Below, piece by piece: positions 61,016 through 64,000 of a stretch of 64,000 nucleotides of DNA (positions are counted from its first letter, which is position 1; each line of letters begins with the position of its first letter). This DNA comes from an uncultured eubacterium 1-6 (lineage in GTDB: Bacteria > Bacillota > Clostridia > Lachnospirales > Lachnospiraceae): contig CAIFEZ010000005.1 of assembly GCA_903789595.1 (NCBI GenBank), positions 95,689 through 159,688 on the forward strand, in the 5' to 3' direction. A program made the position numbers and the translations under genes. A model generated the notes under the pieces. It was not told where the DNA came from, did not search any database, and worked only from the letters and a program-made list of their open reading frames with translations.

Positions 61016-61531
61016 ATGGTTCAGCAGATTATTAGTGCAGTTGTCCCGGTAGCCGTCACGGCCCTTGTGGCAGTGCTGGTGGCCGTGATTAAGGCTCTCG
61101 GTGACGCGGGCGTCAAACTTATCCAGCGCAAAAAGGACGCAGTCGCCGCCAAAATGGGCGCGGATACATACAACCAGCGGTTGGCTGTGGCCAAACAGGT
61201 GTGGGGCGCTGTAGACGAGTATTTCCGCATTACGCCCAGCGTGGCGAAAACCTTTGAAGCAGCTCAGGCGAAATTCACCGAAGAAATCCACAAGGTGCTG
61301 CCGGATATCACGGACGACGAAATTGTCCAGCTCCGGCAGGCTGTAGCAGGAGAAGTCAACAAAGGCAAAGCGGCCTTAACGTCCGAAGCACTGGCGGAAA
61401 AATCCGCCGCAGCGAAGGCAGAGCAGGACAACGCGGCCAAAGCCTTGCAGTCCGCAGCCGAAGCGGTACAGGCCGCACAGAAAGCGATCAGCGGGACAGC
61501 GCAGGCGGACGGCGGAAAGAGCGCAGCGTAA
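61016..61531 (+). CDS. LLH-family holin
   Basis: One N-terminal membrane helix (AVVPVAVTALVAVLVAVIKAL), then a charged helical body and an Ala-rich C-terminal tail (KALQSAAEAVQAAQKAI), typical of the LLH holin family. ATG 61016 is chosen; the in-frame GTG at 61007 is possible. Confidence 0.75.
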   Translation: MVQQIISAVVPVAVTALVAVLVAVIKALGDAGVKLIQRKKDAVAAKMGADTYNQRLAVAKQVWGAVDEYFRITPSVAKTFEAAQAKFTEEIHKVLPDITDDEIVQLRQAVAGEVNKGKAALTSEALAEKSAAAKAEQDNAAKALQSAAEAVQAAQKAISGTAQADGGKSAA

Positions 61532-61551
61532 AACAGGATAGACATGACAAC

Positions 61552-61582
61552 GGCCTCCGGAGCAATCCGGGGCCTATTTTTT
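61552..61582 (+). terminator. Terminator after the lysis cassette (first of two related copies)
   Basis: GGCCTCCGGA-GCAA-TCCGGGGCC with one bulge, followed by TATTTTTTT. A near-copy occurs at 61671-61703. Confidence 0.85.
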
Positions 61583-61670
61583 TACGCTGTGAACTTTAGC
61601 GCTTTAGAGCGATCGAGAGATAGCACCTAAGTCAAGTAATTTACTATTTAGTAGCGGATTTGTAAAGCAA

Positions 61671-61703
61671 CAGCCTCCGGAGCAATCCGAGGGCCTATTT
61701 TTA
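61671..61703 (+). terminator. Second, near-identical terminator
   Basis: AGCCTCCGGA-GCAA-TCCGAGGGCC is followed by TATTTTTA. It repeats the core of the terminator at 61552. The 90 bp between the copies show no gene, which suggests a local duplication at the edge of the cargo gene. Confidence 0.75.
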
Positions 61704-61808
61704 TCTCAAGGTCATTTAAAAGGCTGTTGGAAAATGTATGAGCATGGATAAAAAATTACATTATATTATCTATTCTGATAAAAATCGTTAATTTTGACTA
61801 TGAAAATC

Positions 61809-61837
61809 TTGTATAACACATAAAATAAGCGTATAAT
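61809..61837 (+). promoter_or_regulatory. Promoter of the AIPR gene
   Basis: TTGTAT (61809-61814), 17 bp, TATAAT (61832-61837). Transcription would start near 61,843-61,846, after the in-frame TTG at 61839. Confidence 0.7.
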
Positions 61838-61877
61838 ATTGGAAAATAATTTTGATTGGAAGGATGAGCCTTTAATT

Positions 61878-63731
61878 ATGGATAGCTTTATGCAACAAAT
61901 AAAAGAGGATATACGTCTTATTCAACAAGATTATTCGTATTTAGATAAAAGATTAACTAGTGATGCATTTACATTTAATTATTGGATACTGAATAAATTA
62001 TATAGTATAGATGAAGAAATGATTCCGACTTTTGTAACAGATATAAATGATAAAGGTATTGATTGTTTTGTTCATTATGAAGACACAAAGGAATTATTTA
62101 TAATACAAAATAAATATTATGATGAAAGCACTTCAATTACAAGAGAAGAAATTGCTGATTTTCTTATAACACCTCTAAAAGTTCTCTCTGCGGGCAATTA
62201 TAAAAGATCACCTGAATTGCAAAAAATATTCGATCGTGTTAGTAGCGATAGCGAATATAAAATATGGCTTCATTTTTATGTAACCAATAACTTACAAAAT
62301 AAAATTGCGGATGATTTATTTTCAACTTTTAATTTTTCTAATGAGAAAGTAAAAGCGTTTGTTGGTGCAAAATTATATCGGCTTAAAGACATTAAATCAA
62401 TATATTATGGAGACCGTTTTACAAATAAGGTATCATTTGTAGCAACGCTGCCGACTAAATATTCAGCGACGTCACTAGATGTACGTCCAAAAGATTATGG
62501 AATGGATTGGATGATTGATTTACGTTATGTAATGGTGAATGTCGCCGATCTGTATAATATGTACCAAAAAGCCTTAGAAAAAAATTATGAAATATTTGAA
62601 GAAAATATACGTGAATTTTTAGGAACAAGGGGCATCAATAATGGTATTATAACGACTTTAAAATCTCCTAGTGATAGGGAAAATTTTTTCTATTATAACA
62701 ATGGCATTACAATTATTTGTGAAGACTGTAAAACATTACGTGGTTCAGAACATTTTGCAATAAATAAATTAGATAACCATTATGGATTTGAATTAAAAAA
62801 TCCGCAAATCGTTAATGGCTGTCAAACTATAAATTCTATTGCTGAGGTTTTGTCTCATTACAGTAATGAACAAATGAGAAAAGAATTTAATAAAACTTAT
62901 GTTCTCGTAAAGGTATTTGTTTTAGATCAATTAACTAGAATAGAAAAAAAAGATTTGGAAAAGAATATCGTTAGATATACAAATAGTCAAAATGGTATAA
63001 ACGATAAAGCATTTGCATCAAAACATGACTTTTTTAAGAACCTCCAAACAGATTTTATTTCACGTGGCTTTTTACTTCTCGTTAAACCAAGCGATAAAAA
63101 CGAATTTATGACAAAATTTCATAATGATAAAGCGAAGCTTGCTGAATTATATAGCAGAAGTAAAGTGTTTCTAGGTCGGTTTTTACTACCTTGTGATAGA
63201 TTAATAGATATTATGGTACCGCTAGAAAAGCTTTTAAAGGTGCTATTGGCTTTTGAGAAAAACGGGTACATAGCTTTTAGAAAAGGAAGTTCAGTACTTA
63301 AGCCCAATAGTCCTTTATACAAAAACTTTTCTCTAAACATATCAGAAAAATTTACAACAAATCAAATGCTAGAAATTTATTTATTGTTTGCAAAAGCAGA
63401 GGCCGAGAAGAAAAAAAGTGCAGATAAAAGGATTCCTATATCATATTATTTAATTGGATTCATTGGTTCTACATTTAAATCGGATAACCCAGATGCTAGA
63501 AATGCAAAATTTAATTATCTATTTAGTGATACAGAGCGATTAAGTACTATATATGATTTTTTCAAAAATATAACTGGAACATATATGGAAGAGTTTTGTA
63601 GAATGAACTCTACTGATTATAATAATATGATTAAGCAAGAGTTAGATTTTCCCCTAATAGATCGGTGTATTAACAGTGCTTTACGATTTACTTCAAATAG
63701 TGATATTATCAAAAATTTTATTTTTATGTGA
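61878..63731 (+). CDS. AIPR-family abortive phage infection protein
   Basis: The 617-residue protein carries the AIPR core: NIREFLGTRGINNGI, FFYYNNGITIICEDC and NPQIVNGCQTINSI. An N-terminal GIDCFVHYEDTKELFIIQNKY (D62, Q77, K79) looks like a PD-(D/E/Q)XK nuclease active site. The ATG at 61878 with GGATGAG at 9 nt is used; the TTG at 61839 lies beside the -10 and probably is not in the mRNA. AIPR proteins are linked to abortive infection. The gene is AT-rich and lies between the lysis cassette and attR, the usual place for lysogenic cargo. Confidence 0.85.
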   Translation: MDSFMQQIKEDIRLIQQDYSYLDKRLTSDAFTFNYWILNKLYSIDEEMIPTFVTDINDKGIDCFVHYEDTKELFIIQNKYYDESTSITREEIADFLITPLKVLSAGNYKRSPELQKIFDRVSSDSEYKIWLHFYVTNNLQNKIADDLFSTFNFSNEKVKAFVGAKLYRLKDIKSIYYGDRFTNKVSFVATLPTKYSATSLDVRPKDYGMDWMIDLRYVMVNVADLYNMYQKALEKNYEIFEENIREFLGTRGINNGIITTLKSPSDRENFFYYNNGITIICEDCKTLRGSEHFAINKLDNHYGFELKNPQIVNGCQTINSIAEVLSHYSNEQMRKEFNKTYVLVKVFVLDQLTRIEKKDLEKNIVRYTNSQNGINDKAFASKHDFFKNLQTDFISRGFLLLVKPSDKNEFMTKFHNDKAKLAELYSRSKVFLGRFLLPCDRLIDIMVPLEKLLKVLLAFEKNGYIAFRKGSSVLKPNSPLYKNFSLNISEKFTTNQMLEIYLLFAKAEAEKKKSADKRIPISYYLIGFIGSTFKSDNPDARNAKFNYLFSDTERLSTIYDFFKNITGTYMEEFCRMNSTDYNNMIKQELDFPLIDRCINSALRFTSNSDIIKNFIFM

Positions 63732-63879
63732 TCTTAGCCAGAATCGCTTCAAAGCTATATATCCTAATACAGGTACTAAATGTATATTTTCTAAAATTCA
63801 TTTCAAAATTGAGCTAAAATCTTTGTTGAATTAAAAGATTGAGAAAGGGCTCCGGCAAAAGCTGAAGGACTGATACTTA

Positions 63880-63950
63880 CCCCGCTGGCTGAGGCTGGCG
63901 GGGAATTTTAGTCCACATAAAAATGTCTGAAATAGTCTTTTTTAATTTTT
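63880..63950. repeat. attR of PP2 (71-bp direct repeat, right copy)
   Basis: Identical over 71 bp to 24823-24893, beginning with the CCCCGC...GCGGGG hairpin and ending in a T-run. The flank beyond is unlike that beyond the left copy. Confidence 0.85.
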
Positions 63951-64000
63951 GGCTCTATAATAAATGTTGGGGTGCAGAGAATAGAGCTTTGAAAAAAGAG
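63951..64000. mobile_element. Possible end of an insertion sequence
   Basis: The sequence right after attR begins GGCTCTATAATAAATGTTGG, which recalls the GGCTCTT... terminal repeats of ISL3-family elements. Only 50 bases are visible and no transposase or target duplication can be checked. Confidence 0.2.

Larger units (their letters stand above)
24823..63950. mobile_element. Prophage PP2 (about 39 kb, SPP1-type head)
   Basis: The element is bounded by a 71-bp perfect direct repeat, with a tyrosine integrase next to the left copy and a cargo defence gene next to the right copy. It contains lysogeny, recombination, replication, packaging, head, tail and lysis modules in standard order. Four genes appear broken (integrase, ArpU/sigma-like late regulator, small terminase, connector), so it is probably a defective prophage unless these are sequencing errors. 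Confidence 0.88.

Overview
The window looks like a chromosomal segment of a Gram-positive Clostridia-type bacterium carrying two prophages of very different base composition. The support is strong AGGAGG-type ribosome binding sites, TTG/GTG starts, Firmicutes-type phage modules (HK97-type and SPP1-type heads, ImmR/ImmA, UviB- and LLH-type holins) and a remnant of host guaA with balanced GC. The genus cannot be read from the sequence.

Positions 1 to about 24,320 hold an AT-rich prophage (PP1), cut by the left window edge. Its early part carries a J-domain-like protein, two palindromic iteron-like units, a PrimPol-type primase and a 1145-residue protein with the signature motifs of QDE-1/RdRP-type two-barrel RNA polymerases. 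Then come a small HTH protein, about 450 bases of noncoding DNA packed with hairpins, an ADP-ribosyltransferase-like protein with a small partner, a Bro-N antirepressor, and a standard cos/HK97 order: HNH, TerS, TerL, portal, protease, capsid, connectors, tail tube, chaperones with a -1 frameshift site, a homing endonuclease, tape measure and a holin-like protein. No distal tail, fibre or endolysin genes follow.

Positions 24,321 to 24,822 are a host scar: the last 60 codons of guaA, terminators and the tail of another gene.

Positions 24,823 to 63,950 are a second, GC-balanced prophage (PP2) bounded by a perfect 71-bp direct repeat (attL/attR). From left to right: integrase (frameshifted), ImmA and ImmR, divergent promoters with operators, antirepressor, recombination and replication genes (RecE-like nuclease, AAA_24/Sak4-like ATPase, clamp-like protein, DUF669, DUF927, an array of GTTACCGC repeats, SF2 helicase, VRR-NUC), a late regulator broken by a frameshift, an AT-rich two-gene insert, a TerS gene broken by a scrambled copy of that insert, TerL, portal, a MuF head protein with a BECR-type toxin tail, scaffold, capsid, connectors (one with an in-frame amber), tail genes, fibre, GH25 endolysin, holins, and an AIPR-family defence gene beside attR.

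PP2 therefore looks like a decaying prophage that still carries host-benefit cargo: AIPR, two membrane-protein loci and the MuF toxin. PP1 is the more unusual element because of its own RNA polymerase, its primase and its structured noncoding region.
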